Numbered from the stretch's first letter, positions 8,778 to 17,458 are shown. The stretch is 64,000 nt of DNA from Elizabethkingia miricola (GCF_001675285.1 NZ_LSGQ01000004.1:1-64000), one strand, 5' to 3'. Translations and numbers: made by a program. Notes: generated by a model not told the origin, from the letters alone.

Positions 8778-8810
8778 AAAAGAGGCCGGAAGAATTATCC
8801 GGCCTCTTTT
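8778..8810. terminator. bidirectional terminator between prmC and the fimbrillin-like gene
   Basis: A perfect 13-bp stem (8778-8790 with 8798-8810) with the 7-base loop AGAATTA and an A/T tail on each side lies between converging genes. Confidence 0.9.
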
Positions 8811-8834
8811 ATTTTCCAAAGTATTTTCAGATAA

Positions 8835-9866
8835 TTACAATCTGGGCTTTACCTGAATATTCAGATTATACCTTAAACCCGGGATAATTTTAATATTCGG
8901 AATTTTTAGATTTGTTTGCGTTACTCCACCTATAGTAATTGAAGCAATCGTAAGCTCCGCAGCTGTAGTGTCAGCACTTAACTTTGATATTCCACCGCTA
9001 ATTATATTGGTTCCCAGTCCCGAAAACGAAATATTCTTATTTACCTGCGTTCCCGGAGGATATTGTAAGCTGCCATTGGATAATAATATACCTGTATTAG
9101 AATAATGAGGAGAGAAGTAAGCAGAAATATCTGATATACTATTTCCAGTTAATGACGAGTCTATTATTAATGTAATCTGACTGGTTTTATGCTTTAAAAC
9201 AACATTAAGATAATTTGTACCCTCACCAGAAACAGGAGTATCTTTTCTAAAATACATAAAGTCTTCAATATCCATAACCAGCAGAAAAGCTCCCGATAAT
9301 CTTGAACTGGTCGATATATCCGGGACCCCAGTGGCACTATTCACCGAATAGGCTATAAAAGTATAATTTTGTCCTCCATTAAGATTAAGAGCTGGTGTAA
9401 CGGAAGTATTATCTTCTTTACCCCGGACAAAATTACGATCTGTTACATATCTGCCACTGGCATCATATACTACAATCTTGTACATTATATTATCTGCCAA
9501 TTGCTGAGATTTAGGTTCAGTTGCAGCCATTAAACTATTCTTCCCAGAGGAAGCCTGGAAAGAGGCAGCCTGTGTTGCAGATTCTTTTGTGAAAGTTGCC
9601 AGCAGACTGTATCTGTCACTGAAGGGTATTTCCTGTACCTGAGTATCCGGCACTACATCTTTATTTTTATGATCAGCAGAAGCATACGGCTTTACTTCAG
9701 CATCATTATCGTATATACTACCTTGGAAATTAATCTTTACAGAAGCCGTACCGCCGGTAATATTACTTTCTGTTTCGGTACTTCTACATGACATAAGCCA
9801 TAGAGCAAGAACAGACATACCAATAACACGTCCCGCTCCAAATAATCGTTGTTTTATCATATTCAT
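8835..9866 (-). CDS. fimbrillin-like surface lipoprotein
   Basis: A 343-residue protein with a lipoprotein signal peptide whose lipobox is LMSC. The body has the beta-rich pattern of fimbrillin/Mfa2-type proteins: a TASVKINFQGS first strand, a YKIVVYDASGRYVTDRNF strand, a YTFIAYSVNS strand, then LNVVLKHKTSQITLIID and an amphipathic C-terminal domain. Such proteins form or anchor surface fimbriae in Bacteroidota. No other fimbrial genes flank it, so whether it is a stalk, an anchor or an unrelated lipoprotein is open. The start may be the first or the third codon, both ATG. Confidence 0.65.
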   Translation of the reverse strand: MNMIKQRLFGAGRVIGMSVLALWLMSCRSTETESNITGGTASVKINFQGSIYDNDAEVKPYASADHKNKDVVPDTQVQEIPFSDRYSLLATFTKESATQAASFQASSGKNSLMAATEPKSQQLADNIMYKIVVYDASGRYVTDRNFVRGKEDNTSVTPALNLNGGQNYTFIAYSVNSATGVPDISTSSRLSGAFLLVMDIEDFMYFRKDTPVSGEGTNYLNVVLKHKTSQITLIIDSSLTGNSISDISAYFSPHYSNTGILLSNGSLQYPPGTQVNKNISFSGLGTNIISGGISKLSADTTAAELTIASITIGGVTQTNLKIPNIKIIPGLRYNLNIQVKPRL

Positions 9867-10202
9867 TTAATTTGTAATCTTCTAATCTGTAAAAAAGCAT
9901 TCATATATATTTATATCATTAATATTATAACATAAAATATATTATACATAATAAAAAACGCAAAGTAAATGAAAAATAAGACTAAAACATTTATTATTTT
10001 ATTGTTTTAATATTAAATTGATATTAAAAACAAAATACATTTAGAGCCTGTTTAAATTTTAATTCAAGAAAGTATTAACTATAAAATTTAAATAGATACT
10101 AAGTTAAAATGTCATTTATACCATCTTCTTAAACTGGTTTAAGAAGGTTACGAAATGTAAAACAGAACTTTGCCTTATTATAAAACAAAGAAAATAAGAA
10201 CT
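9867..10202. other. divergent intergenic region with a 22-bp palindrome
   Basis: This stretch separates the fimbrillin-like gene (-) from the DoxX gene (+). It is very AT-rich and holds no convincing ORF or RNA gene. Its one clear feature is a perfect palindrome at 10125-10146, described separately. Confidence 0.6.
10125..10146. promoter_or_regulatory. perfect 22-bp palindrome, candidate operator
   Basis: Two 10-base arms (CTTCTTAAAC and GTTTAAGAAG) surround a central TG. The site sits about 20 bases before a GAACTTTG box at 10164-10171, so it would overlap the -33 region of the DoxX promoter. Location and symmetry suggest a dimeric regulator site; this is inference. Confidence 0.5.
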
Positions 10203-10625
10203 ATGAAAAATCAGTTTCAGCAATTATTTCTAAGGATAGCAATTTCAGTAACAATGTTATCCGCTGTGGCAGACAGATTCGGTTTATGGGGAGATAACTC
10301 TTCATGGGGGAACTGGAAGAATTTTGAAGTTTACACCCAAAAGCTCACTTACTTCCTCCCAGAAATCCTGAGCATATTTTCTGCATACACAGCTACTTTT
10401 CTGGAGATTTTATTTCCTGTAATGTTGATACTTGGTTACAAAACAAGAATTGCGTCTTATGGGACCGGAATCCTTCTACTCATTTTTGCTGTATCTATGA
10501 CAGTTGCATTAGGGACTAAAGCACCACTGGATTATTCTGTATGGGTAGGAAGTGCCGGAGCATTTCTACTCGCAGCACAACAAGAATATCAGTATAGCAT
10601 GGATTATATGATTAGAAAAAAATAA
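10203..10625 (+). CDS. DoxX family membrane protein
   Basis: A 140-residue protein with four predicted membrane segments and the DoxX pattern: LFLRIAISVTMLSAVADRFGLWG at the N-terminus, a TATFLEILFPVMLILGYKTR helix pair and a final SAGAFLLAAQQ helix. The ATG at 10203 is chosen over an upstream in-frame TTG at 10170 because that TTG lies inside a promoter-like GAACTTTG box. DoxX-type proteins are linked to quinone or thiol redox chemistry in the membrane, but the function here is not known. It is monocistronic, under a palindromic candidate operator. Confidence 0.8.
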   Translation: MKNQFQQLFLRIAISVTMLSAVADRFGLWGDNSSWGNWKNFEVYTQKLTYFLPEILSIFSAYTATFLEILFPVMLILGYKTRIASYGTGILLLIFAVSMTVALGTKAPLDYSVWVGSAGAFLLAAQQEYQYSMDYMIRKK

Positions 10626-10651
10626 TCCTGATCTGATCAGAATTTACAAAA

Positions 10652-10677
10652 AAAGTCTTCCGGTTTCGGAAGACTTT
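10652..10677. terminator. bidirectional terminator between the doxX-type gene and ilvE
   Basis: A perfect 11-bp stem (10652-10662 with 10667-10677), loop GTTT, with flanking A- and T-rich runs, lies between converging genes. Confidence 0.9.
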
Positions 10678-10699
10678 ATAATATTTATAAAAAGTATTA

Positions 10700-11773
10700 T
10701 TACACTTGTTCAGCTACTCCTTCACCAACTAATACTCTCCATCCGAAAGGATCTTCAAGCAAGTTAGACTGGATTCCTACTAATTCATTTTTAAGGCTTG
10801 CAGCATAACTTTCCTCTTCAGAAAGTACAGGCAACATTAGCTTTTCTCCATGGTAACCAATAGCTTCAAACTGGCTGGTTACTACAGCAGTACCTACACC
10901 CCATATTTCTTTTAATGTACCTTCTTTGTGAGCGTTGATTACAAAGTCTACAGGTACTTTATCTACAACAACTTCAATTCCTCTTTTTTTAGCTAATTGA
11001 ATAAAACTGTCACGTGTTACACCATCCAGAATTCTTTCTGATGTAGGTGGCGTATAGATTGTATCTCCTACACGTACAAAAACGTTCATTGTACCACTTT
11101 CTTCAAAATAACTGTGTGTAGCATCATCAGTCCAGATAATCTGCTCATATCCTTGCTCATTCGCCAGGTCTGTAGGATAAAAAGCACCGGCATAGTTACC
11201 TGCAGCTTTTGCAGATCCTACCCCACCATTAGCAGCTCTTGAATAGAAGTCTGAAATCAATACAGATACCGGAGCTGTATAATAAGCTTTAGCAGGAGTT
11301 GCTATAATTGCGAACATATATTTTTCAGACTTACGTGCCTTTAACGCTTCTTCTGTAGCGAAAATAAGCGGTCTGATGTATAATGAAAATCCATCTCCCT
11401 GAGGAATCCATTCCCTGTCAATGTCCATAAGAGCTTCAAGCCCTTTAAGGAACATTTCCTCAGTAACCTCTGGCATTGCTAAACGCTTAGCAGATTTGTT
11501 AATTCTTTCAAAGTTTTTCTCCGGGCGGAAAAGGAAAACATCTCCGTCTTTGTCCTTGTAGGCTTTCATTCCTTCAAAGCAAGCCTGTCCATAGTTTACT
11601 CCCATCATAGCTGGAGTAAAAGGAAACGGACCATAAGGCATAACTCTTACATCTCCCCATTTTCCATCCTCGTATTCACATACAACCATATGGTCTGTGA
11701 AAGTTGTTCCGAATGAAAAATTGTCTTTATCGAAAGTATCGATTCTTGATGCTGAAGTTTTCTGAATTATCAT
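10700..11773 (-). CDS. ilvE: branched-chain amino acid aminotransferase
   Basis: A 357-residue fold-type IV PLP aminotransferase of the eukaryote-like BCAT group. Signatures: NYGQACFEGMKAY near residue 60, the PLP lysine K189 in GSAKAAGNYA, FEESGTMNVFV near 225 and ILDGVTRDSFIQLA. It catalyses the last step of valine, leucine and isoleucine synthesis and the first step of their breakdown. It has its own promoter (TTG at 11826-11828 and TATATTTG at 11800-11807 on the minus strand) and a strong terminator. Confidence 0.95.
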   Translation of the reverse strand: MIIQKTSASRIDTFDKDNFSFGTTFTDHMVVCEYEDGKWGDVRVMPYGPFPFTPAMMGVNYGQACFEGMKAYKDKDGDVFLFRPEKNFERINKSAKRLAMPEVTEEMFLKGLEALMDIDREWIPQGDGFSLYIRPLIFATEEALKARKSEKYMFAIIATPAKAYYTAPVSVLISDFYSRAANGGVGSAKAAGNYAGAFYPTDLANEQGYEQIIWTDDATHSYFEESGTMNVFVRVGDTIYTPPTSERILDGVTRDSFIQLAKKRGIEVVVDKVPVDFVINAHKEGTLKEIWGVGTAVVTSQFEAIGYHGEKLMLPVLSEEESYAASLKNELVGIQSNLLEDPFGWRVLVGEGVAEQV

Positions 11774-11799
11774 TTTTAATTTTTTAAAGATTATTATTA

Positions 11800-11828
11800 C
11801 AAATATAACAATTTTTTCAAATAGCCAA
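11800..11828 (-). promoter_or_regulatory. ilvE promoter
   Basis: On the minus strand a TTG (11826-11828) is followed after 18 bases by TATATTTG (11800-11807), a full match to the Bacteroidota -33/-7 layout, 26 bases before the ATG. Confidence 0.7.
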
Positions 11829-11836
11829 AATTTAAT

Positions 11837-11844
11837 TATCTTTG
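11837..11844 (+). promoter_or_regulatory. -7 box for mnmD
   Basis: TATCTTTG matches TAnnTTTG and ends 13 bases before the mnmD ATG at 11858. It lies back to back with the ilvE promoter. Confidence 0.6.
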
Positions 11845-11857
11845 GTAAAAAATATTC

Positions 11858-12532
11858 ATGCTCAGAAGTCTAAAAACCACGCAAGACGGAAGTAAAACAC
11901 TACATGTAAGCAGCTTAGACGAAACTTACCACTCTCATCACGGCGCATTACAGGAAGCTAAACACGTGTTTATTAAAAACGGAATAAATAGATTAAAAAA
12001 ATATGAAATTAATATTCTAGAGCTTGGTTTTGGAACAGGACTTAACGTTTTAGTAACATTAGATGAATATTTAAAAACTGACATTTGTCATAAAATTAAT
12101 TACTACTCTTTAGAAAAATATCCCCTGAAATTAGAAGAGGCTGCCAGCCTGGAGTATGATAAATTCTTTGAAAATGAATTTGTAAAGAATGCTTTTACTA
12201 AAATTCACAGCACGGATTGGGGGAAATCAGAAAATATTGAAAAAGATTTCTTTCTTCAGAAAATTGAAGAAGACTTCTATAATATTAAAGACATTGAAAT
12301 GTCGCCAATAGACTTGGTGTACTTCGATTGCTTCGGTGCACGTGTACAACCCGATCTTTGGGAAGAGCCTTTGGTAAAAATGGTTGCTGAAAAAATGGCA
12401 CCGGGAGGTTTATTCACCACCTATTCTTCCAAAGGAAGTCTACAACGTATTTTAAAAGGGCTTAACTTTGAAGTTGAAAAATTAGAAGGTCCAAAAGGTA
12501 AACGGGAAATGATTAACGCATGGAAAAAATAG
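11858..12532 (+). CDS. mnmD: tRNA 5-methylaminomethyl-2-thiouridine methyltransferase, stand-alone MnmD
   Basis: A 224-residue methyltransferase corresponding to the MnmC1/MnmD domain (Methyltransf_30). Motif I is ILELGFGTGLNVLV near residue 45; VYFDCFGARVQPDLWEE is the catalytic block, followed by MAPGGLFTTYSSKGSLQR and the C-terminal PGxKRxM-like motif PKGKREMINAW. It makes the final methylation of mnm5s2U at tRNA position 34. In gammaproteobacteria it is fused to MnmC2; here the oxidase half is absent. It overlaps the downstream Nudix gene by 13 bases, suggesting translational coupling. Confidence 0.88.
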   Translation: MLRSLKTTQDGSKTLHVSSLDETYHSHHGALQEAKHVFIKNGINRLKKYEINILELGFGTGLNVLVTLDEYLKTDICHKINYYSLEKYPLKLEEAASLEYDKFFENEFVKNAFTKIHSTDWGKSENIEKDFFLQKIEEDFYNIKDIEMSPIDLVYFDCFGARVQPDLWEEPLVKMVAEKMAPGGLFTTYSSKGSLQRILKGLNFEVEKLEGPKGKREMINAWKK

Positions 12533-12942
12533 AAAAATTCAACATACGTGTTTATGCTTTATGCATAGAAGACCAGAAAATATTAACTCTTTTCGAAAGT
12601 TATGCAGGCGAGAAACTGATAAAACTTCCCGGAGGAGGTCTGGAATTTGGAGAAGGCATAATTGATTGCCTTCACCGTGAATTTATGGAAGAATTAAATG
12701 TAAAGATAGAGGTTGTAGAACATTTTTATACTCAGGAAGGCTTTATGCAGTCACGATTCAGAGAGAACGAACAGCTTCTTACTGTTTACTACATTGTAAA
12801 AATTAAAGATCCTGAAAATTTCCGCATTATAGATACAGAAATAGAAAAAGCCGAATGGTTACCCATTTCGGCTTCTAATCCTTTTCCGCTTCCCATAGAC
12901 CATTTGGTTTTTGAAAAGCTTCAGACGAAATTTTTAAAATAA
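12520..12942 (+). CDS. Nudix hydrolase
   Basis: A 140-residue Nudix protein. The Nudix box starts GGLEFGE and ends REFMEEL, matching Gx5Ex7REUxEExGU except that the final Gly is Asn (EELNV). The metal-binding REUxEE glutamates are intact. It begins inside the mnmD gene (13-base overlap) and its end overlaps the S1/P1 nuclease gene tail to tail by 9 bases. The substrate, probably a nucleoside diphosphate derivative, is unknown. Confidence 0.87.
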   Translation: MEKIEKFNIRVYALCIEDQKILTLFESYAGEKLIKLPGGGLEFGEGIIDCLHREFMEELNVKIEVVEHFYTQEGFMQSRFRENEQLLTVYYIVKIKDPENFRIIDTEIEKAEWLPISASNPFPLPIDHLVFEKLQTKFLK

Positions 12943-13725
12943 GTCGTTCAGTAATTTCGCAAGTCTAAGACCTCCGTTTACCAGCTGCTGTTCTAAAAGC
13001 CCATCATATTTATAACCATATCCGTAGCTAAGATTTGATCCGGATGGTGTATTAGCATAGATATTATTGGCCAGTTTGTGTGTTTCATAAATCCAGTCAG
13101 CCAAAGTTCCGCTTTGTACTTTCTTTACTTCATCCTTAGATTTAATGTCTATAAGTTTAGCAAATTCAGTATAACTGTATTTTTGTGAATCGATCAAATC
13201 ACTATCCCATACACTGTGAAGATTGGTCTTTTTACCAAAATATGTAACATCTATTTTGTTACCCCCAAGATCTCCCGCTCTTCCGGTATGCATTGGCTGT
13301 GCCATATCACCAACAATATGGATAAGGAACATTAAAGCTATTTTTCTGTCTTTCTCAGATGTATTCTTATTCTTAATCTGCTCAGAAAGCGTCTTAATCT
13401 GAGTATACATTGTAGGCCCTGCCTGTGCTTCAAGATTTTCTTTGAATGTTTTAAAGTCTGGCTGAGGATCAATATTTACATAATGCCATGTAGATGTAGA
13501 TTTCCACACACCTGTAGTATCAGATTTGATAAAATCCGGCCAGTTTGCCCAGTATGCCAGTCTTTCTTTTCCAAAGATATGCTTAAGATGTCTTCTTGCT
13601 TTACCATTAAGATGATTCTCGGCAATCTCCGCAATAATACGGTGTCCTGTAAGCCCCCATGCAAAAGCCTGCATTGAACTCAGTGCAAATGCACAAAAAA
13701 GCAGCCTTGTTAAAATTCGTTTCAT
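12934..13725 (-). CDS. S1/P1-type zinc nuclease, exported
   Basis: A 263-residue protein with a signal peptide ending QAFA, giving a mature protein that starts with Trp (WGLTGHRI), as S1/P1 nucleases require because the N-terminal Trp binds zinc. Other zinc ligands are visible in GHRIIAEIA, FLIHIVGDMAQPMHTGRAGDLGG and LHSVWDSDL. The enzyme degrades single-stranded DNA or RNA, probably outside the cytoplasm for nucleotide or phosphate scavenging. A TATCTTTG -7 box lies at 13753-13760. It converges with the Nudix gene with a 9-base overlap and no terminator between. Confidence 0.9.
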   Translation of the reverse strand: MKRILTRLLFCAFALSSMQAFAWGLTGHRIIAEIAENHLNGKARRHLKHIFGKERLAYWANWPDFIKSDTTGVWKSTSTWHYVNIDPQPDFKTFKENLEAQAGPTMYTQIKTLSEQIKNKNTSEKDRKIALMFLIHIVGDMAQPMHTGRAGDLGGNKIDVTYFGKKTNLHSVWDSDLIDSQKYSYTEFAKLIDIKSKDEVKKVQSGTLADWIYETHKLANNIYANTPSGSNLSYGYGYKYDGLLEQQLVNGGLRLAKLLNDLF

Positions 13726-13752
13726 ACAATTATCTATTATTATTTATGCTGG

Positions 13753-13760
13753 CAAAGATA
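13753..13760 (-). promoter_or_regulatory. -7 box for the S1/P1 nuclease gene
   Basis: The minus strand reads TATCTTTG, a TAnnTTTG match, 27 bases before the start codon at 13725. Confidence 0.5.
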
Positions 13761-13768
13761 TAAAAGAA

Positions 13769-13792
13769 AAGCCTTTCAAAAATGAAAGGCTT
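13769..13792 (-). terminator. terminator of the DUF4294 gene
   Basis: A perfect 10-bp stem (13769-13778 with 13783-13792) and a 4-base loop, followed on the minus strand by TTCTTTTATA, lies 9 bp after the stop codon. Confidence 0.85.
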
Positions 13793-13800
13793 GTATAAGT

Positions 13801-14523
13801 TTAGTCAACCGACTTCTTTACTTTAAAATCTTTATACCCCGGATAAGGAGTCAGATATCCGTAGTTCCAATTGGACTGCAACAGAGATTCAATAAATTCG
13901 TCATCCCTGTTCAAATAAGGATTGTATTCTTTTTTCAGCTCAATATCTGCAGCTTTACCTTTCAGGTTCCACCAGAAAGCACTCCATCCTCCTCTTAAAT
14001 CCCTGATAATTGTAAATACAGTTTTACCCGTTGCTCTGTTCATTAATTTAGCAAAAACCTGTCCTTCAGTTGTGGTAAGGTCTCTTAACTTTGCTTCATA
14101 ACGGTCTGCCAATTCATTTTGTCTTTTTCTGGCATAAGACCTTCTGTCATCTTCATTAACTTTTTCAAGATCAGTTTGGAGACTTCTATATTGCTCCAAA
14201 GCATTTACAAATAATGGGTAAACTCTGAAAAGTTTTTTATTTAGAAAATCGAAATAATTTCTGTCTAACTGGTTGTTGAAATGAGGCTTGTTAAGCAGCT
14301 TAATCTCATCCATTTCGATAAGCTTATCTCCATTATCTTCTGTATATATTTTAGCTTGTAACTTATCGTCCCAATAATATCTGCGGCCATCTTTATCGAC
14401 CTGCATTTTAACGTTCCTCTCATCCTTTAACTCCCCTATGGTTGCTATAGTGTCAACTTTCTGACTAAATGTCAAAATTGTCATAAAGAGACAAATCAGA
14501 CTAAAAATTCTATATTTTTTCAT
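13801..14523 (-). CDS. DUF4294 domain protein, exported
   Basis: A 240-residue protein with a signal peptide (MKKYRIFSLICLFMTILTFSQ) and a DUF4294 domain marked by DGRRYYWDDKL, a central helix rich in charged residues (around 130-165), and RDLRGGWSAFWWNLKG near residue 190. The family is restricted to Bacteroidota and has no known function. The ATG at 14523 is preferred over an upstream in-frame start at 14550, because it begins at the signal peptide. The gene diverges from the M42 peptidase with only 44 bases between start codons. Confidence 0.8.
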   Translation of the reverse strand: MKKYRIFSLICLFMTILTFSQKVDTIATIGELKDERNVKMQVDKDGRRYYWDDKLQAKIYTEDNGDKLIEMDEIKLLNKPHFNNQLDRNYFDFLNKKLFRVYPLFVNALEQYRSLQTDLEKVNEDDRRSYARKRQNELADRYEAKLRDLTTTEGQVFAKLMNRATGKTVFTIIRDLRGGWSAFWWNLKGKAADIELKKEYNPYLNRDDEFIESLLQSNWNYGYLTPYPGYKDFKVKKSVD

Positions 14524-14567
14524 AATTTTACGAGTAATGACGTATAACAAAAATCATACCTTAATAC

Positions 14568-15641
14568 ATGAAATTCAATAAGACCTCTATTAAATTTTTA
14601 GAAAATTATTTAAACACTTCATCCCCAACAGGTTTCGAACACAATGGACAGAAAGCCTGGACTGAATATATCAAGCCATATGTGGACAAAATTGAAGTAG
14701 ATAACTATGGTACAGCATACGGAATTATCAATCCCGAAGCCGAATTCAAAGTGGTTATAGAAGCCCATGCTGACGAAATCTCTTGGTATGTTAATTATAT
14801 TACTGATGATGGTTTCATTTATGTAATCCGCAACGGAGGCTCCGATCAGGTAATTGCTCCTTCTAAAGTAGTAGATATCCATGGTGAGAAAGGCGTGGTA
14901 AAAGGTGTATTCGGATGGCCGGCTATCCACACCCGTGCAAATCAGAATGAGCCAACACCAAAACTGGACAACATCTTTATCGACTGCGGAGCTACTTCTA
15001 AGCAGGAAGTAGAAGACCTTGGAATCTTTGTAGGCTGTATGATCACCTATCCGGATACTTTCTTTGAGCTTAATGACAGATATTTTGTCTGCAGAGCACT
15101 GGACAACCGCATCGGTGGATTTATGATCGCTGAAGTGGCAAGACTTCTTCAGGAAAATAAAAAGAAATTACCATTCGGATTATACATTACCAATTCTGTA
15201 CAGGAAGAAGTAGGCTTATATGGAGCAGAAATGATTGCGGATACTATAAAACCAAATATTGCTATCGTTACAGATGTAACCCATGATACCACAACGCCAA
15301 TGATAGAAAAGAAAAAAGAAGGCGACCAGAAATGCGGTAATGGGCCTGTAGTTTTCTTTGCTCCTAGTGTTCATCACACCATCCGGGAATTAATTATCGA
15401 CACGGCTAAAAAGAAAAAAATACCTTTCCAAAGAGCTGCGGCCAGCCGTGCAACAGGCACAGATACAGATGCTTTTGCCCATTCTAACGGAGGTGTTCCT
15501 TCTGCATTAATTTCATTACCTTTACGATACATGCATACCACTGTAGAAATGGTAAGTAAAGAAGATGTCGGGAATGTTATTCAGCTTATTTATGAAACAT
15601 TACTGAAGATAAAACCTGACATGAATCTTAAGTATTACTAA
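14568..15641 (+). CDS. M42 family metallo-aminopeptidase
   Basis: A 357-residue M42 (glutamyl aminopeptidase/endoglucanase-like) protein. The dinuclear metal ligands are recognisable in EAHADEISW (His), ALDNRIGGF (bridging Asp), [10 protein letters not shown] (catalytic Glu and ligand Glu), VTDVTHDT (Asp) and [10 protein letters not shown] (His). These enzymes form cytoplasmic tetrahedral dodecamers that trim peptides. The gene is followed after 25 bp by scoA on the same strand, so they may share a transcript. Confidence 0.92.
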   Translation: MKFNKTSIKFLENYLNTSSPTGFEHNGQKAWTEYIKPYVDKIEVDNYGTAYGIINPEAEFKVVIEAHADEISWYVNYITDDGFIYVIRNGGSDQVIAPSKVVDIHGEKGVVKGVFGWPAIHTRANQNEPTPKLDNIFIDCGATSKQEVEDLGIFVGCMITYPDTFFELNDRYFVCRALDNRIGGFMIAEVARLLQENKKKLPFGLYITNSVQEEVGLYGAEMIADTIKPNIAIVTDVTHDTTTPMIEKKKEGDQKCGNGPVVFFAPSVHHTIRELIIDTAKKKKIPFQRAAASRATGTDTDAFAHSNGGVPSALISLPLRYMHTTVEMVSKEDVGNVIQLIYETLLKIKPDMNLKYY

Positions 15642-15666
15642 ATCAACCCTAAAAATAAATCTAATA

Positions 15667-16365
15667 ATGATTAATAAAACTGTTAAAAATGTACAGGAAG
15701 CCTGCGACGGAATTCAGGATGGCATGACGATTATGCTTGGAGGTTTCGGTCTTTGTGGAATTCCTGAAAATTGTATTGCAGAATTGGTAAAAAAAGAAGT
15801 GAAAGACCTTACCTGTATTTCTAACAATGCCGGAGTCGATGATTTTGGACTTGGATTACTTCTTCATAAAAGACAAATCAAGAAGATGATATCTTCTTAT
15901 GTAGGTGAAAATGCAGAATTCGAACGTCAGCTTCTTAGTGGTGAACTTGAAGTGGAACTTATCCCACAAGGGACATTAGCTACACGCTGTATGGCTGCAG
16001 GCTACGGAATGCCGGCTGTCTATACCCCTGCAGGTGTAGGTACTGAAGTTGCTGAAGGTAAAGAAGTCCGTAACTTCGATGGTAAAGATTATTTACTGGA
16101 ATATGCTTTTGATGCTGACTTTGCAATTGTAAAGGCTTGGAAAGGTGATACTGCCGGAAATCTTATTTTCCGCTCTACTTCCAGAAACTTTAATCCGGTA
16201 ATGGCTATGGCTGGCAAAATAACAATTGCTGAAGTTGAAGAATTGGTTGAAGTTGGTGAGCTTAATCCCGATGAAATTCATACTCCTGGAATCTATGTTC
16301 ACAGAATATTCCAGGGAGACCATTATGAAAAAAGAATTGAACAGAGAACGGTAAGAAAGAAATAG
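15667..16365 (+). CDS. scoA: 3-oxoacid CoA-transferase subunit A
   Basis: A 232-residue CoA-transferase family I alpha subunit. It begins with the [21 protein letters not shown] block and the LCGIPENCI loop that binds CoA, with [22 protein letters not shown] in the middle and [12 protein letters not shown] near residue 140. With subunit B it would transfer CoA between succinyl-CoA and acetoacetate (or another 3-oxo acid). It is normally directly next to scoB, but here 436 bp carrying a four-helix-bundle gene separate the two. Confidence 0.92.
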   Translation: MINKTVKNVQEACDGIQDGMTIMLGGFGLCGIPENCIAELVKKEVKDLTCISNNAGVDDFGLGLLLHKRQIKKMISSYVGENAEFERQLLSGELEVELIPQGTLATRCMAAGYGMPAVYTPAGVGTEVAEGKEVRNFDGKDYLLEYAFDADFAIVKAWKGDTAGNLIFRSTSRNFNPVMAMAGKITIAEVEELVEVGELNPDEIHTPGIYVHRIFQGDHYEKRIEQRTVRKK

Positions 16366-16373
16366 TAATAATG

Positions 16374-16391
16374 ATTTGAAAATTTGAAAAT
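16374..16391 (+). repeat. left inverted repeat of the S23 insertion
   Basis: These 18 bases, two copies of ATTTGAAA-type sequence, are the exact reverse complement of 16760-16777. The repeat starts 9 bp after the scoA stop codon. Confidence 0.85.
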
Positions 16392-16397
16392 GGGCTA

Positions 16398-16751
16398 ATG
16401 AGAAATGATAAGGAAAATATTATTGTTGCTAAATCATTCAGTTTTGCTTTGAAAATAATTGATTTTTCCAGCAAAATAAAAATAGCAAAGAAATATTCCT
16501 TAGCCAGCCAAATATTCAGAAGCGGAACATCAATAGGAGCCAATATAAGAGAGGCTCAAAATGCTGAAAGCAAACCTGACTTCATCCACAAAATGAAGAT
16601 CGCAGCAAAAGAAGCAGATGAACTTGAATACTGGTTGTTACTTTGTAGAGAGTCTCCACATCTGATTAACCCTTCTCCGGATTTATTTGAAGAATTAACA
16701 TCAATAATCAGTATCTTAACAAAGATTATTGCGACTTCAAAAAGATCCTGA
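16398..16751 (+). CDS. four-helix-bundle protein (S23 / 23S rRNA intervening-sequence protein family)
   Basis: A 117-residue all-helical protein of the S23/IVP family. Family features are FSFALKIIDFSSKIKIAKKYSLASQI, the RSGTSIGANIREAQNA motif near residue 45 and DELEYWLLLCRES near 78. Relatives are encoded in intervening sequences of some 23S rRNA genes, and a Bacteroides homologue forms a pentamer; the biochemical role is not established. Here it sits alone between scoA and scoB, bounded by 18-bp inverted repeats. The ATG follows the left repeat by 7 bases. It appears to be an insertion into a conserved operon. Confidence 0.88.
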   Translation: MRNDKENIIVAKSFSFALKIIDFSSKIKIAKKYSLASQIFRSGTSIGANIREAQNAESKPDFIHKMKIAAKEADELEYWLLLCRESPHLINPSPDLFEELTSIISILTKIIATSKRS

Positions 16752-16759
16752 AAACACAT

Positions 16760-16796
16760 ATTTTCAAATTTTCAAATTGCCAAATTTTCAAATTAT
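16760..16796 (+). repeat. right inverted repeats of the S23 insertion
   Basis: Bases 16760-16777 are the exact inverted copy of 16374-16391. A second partial copy follows at 16781-16796 and ends 5 bases before the scoB ATG. The left arm could pair with either right arm in RNA or DNA. Confidence 0.85.
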
Positions 16797-16801
16797 TAAA
16801 G

Positions 16802-17458
16802 ATGCTAACGAAAGAACAAATTGCACAACGTATTGCAAAAGAAATAAAAAATAACAGTTATGTTAATCTGGGTATTGGGATTCCTACATTGGTTGCCAAC
16901 TATATTCCGGAAGGTGTAAATGTTGTATTACAATCTGAAAATGGATTGCTAGGTATGGGACCTTTCCCTTTTGAAGGTGAGGAAGACCCGGATCTTATCA
17001 ATGCTGGTAAACAGACTATCACTACCCTTCCAGGATCTGCAGTTTTTGACTCTGCATTAAGTTTCGGAATGATCAGAGCGCAAAAAGTAGATTTGACAAT
17101 CCTTGGAGCTATGGAAGTTTCTGAGAACGGAGATATAGCCAACTGGAAAATTCCGGGAAAGATGGTAAAAGGTATGGGTGGTGCCATGGATCTTGTCGCT
17201 TCGGCAAAGAACATAATTGTCGCTATGCAGCAGGTAAATAAAAGTGGTGAAAGCAAACTATTGCCGGAATGTACTTTACCATTAACCGGAGTAAAGTGTA
17301 TTAAAAAGATTGTTACCGAACTTGGTGTTTACGAGGTACTTCCTGAAGGTGGATTCAAAGTCCTGGAAAGAGCTCCCGGAGTAAGCCTTGAAGAAATAAA
17401 AGCTGCAACAGCCGGAAAGCTTTATGCAGATGAGGATGTCCCGGAAATGGTCTTCTAA
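16802..17458 (+). CDS. scoB: 3-oxoacid CoA-transferase subunit B
   Basis: A 218-residue beta subunit of CoA-transferase family I. The catalytic glutamate lies in QSENGLLGMGP near residue 47, and GAMEVSENGDIANW and GGAMDLV are further family blocks. It pairs with ScoA encoded at 15667-16365. Its start codon lies directly after the right inverted repeat of the S23 insertion, so its translation signals lie in repeat sequence. A hairpin terminator follows. Confidence 0.92.
   Translation: MLTKEQIAQRIAKEIKNNSYVNLGIGIPTLVANYIPEGVNVVLQSENGLLGMGPFPFEGEEDPDLINAGKQTITTLPGSAVFDSALSFGMIRAQKVDLTILGAMEVSENGDIANWKIPGKMVKGMGGAMDLVASAKNIIVAMQQVNKSGESKLLPECTLPLTGVKCIKKIVTELGVYEVLPEGGFKVLERAPGVSLEEIKAATAGKLYADEDVPEMVF

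Noticed and set aside
16900-17256. 118-codon minus-strand ORF within scoB
   Set aside because: Shadow of the conserved scoB frame; no independent features.
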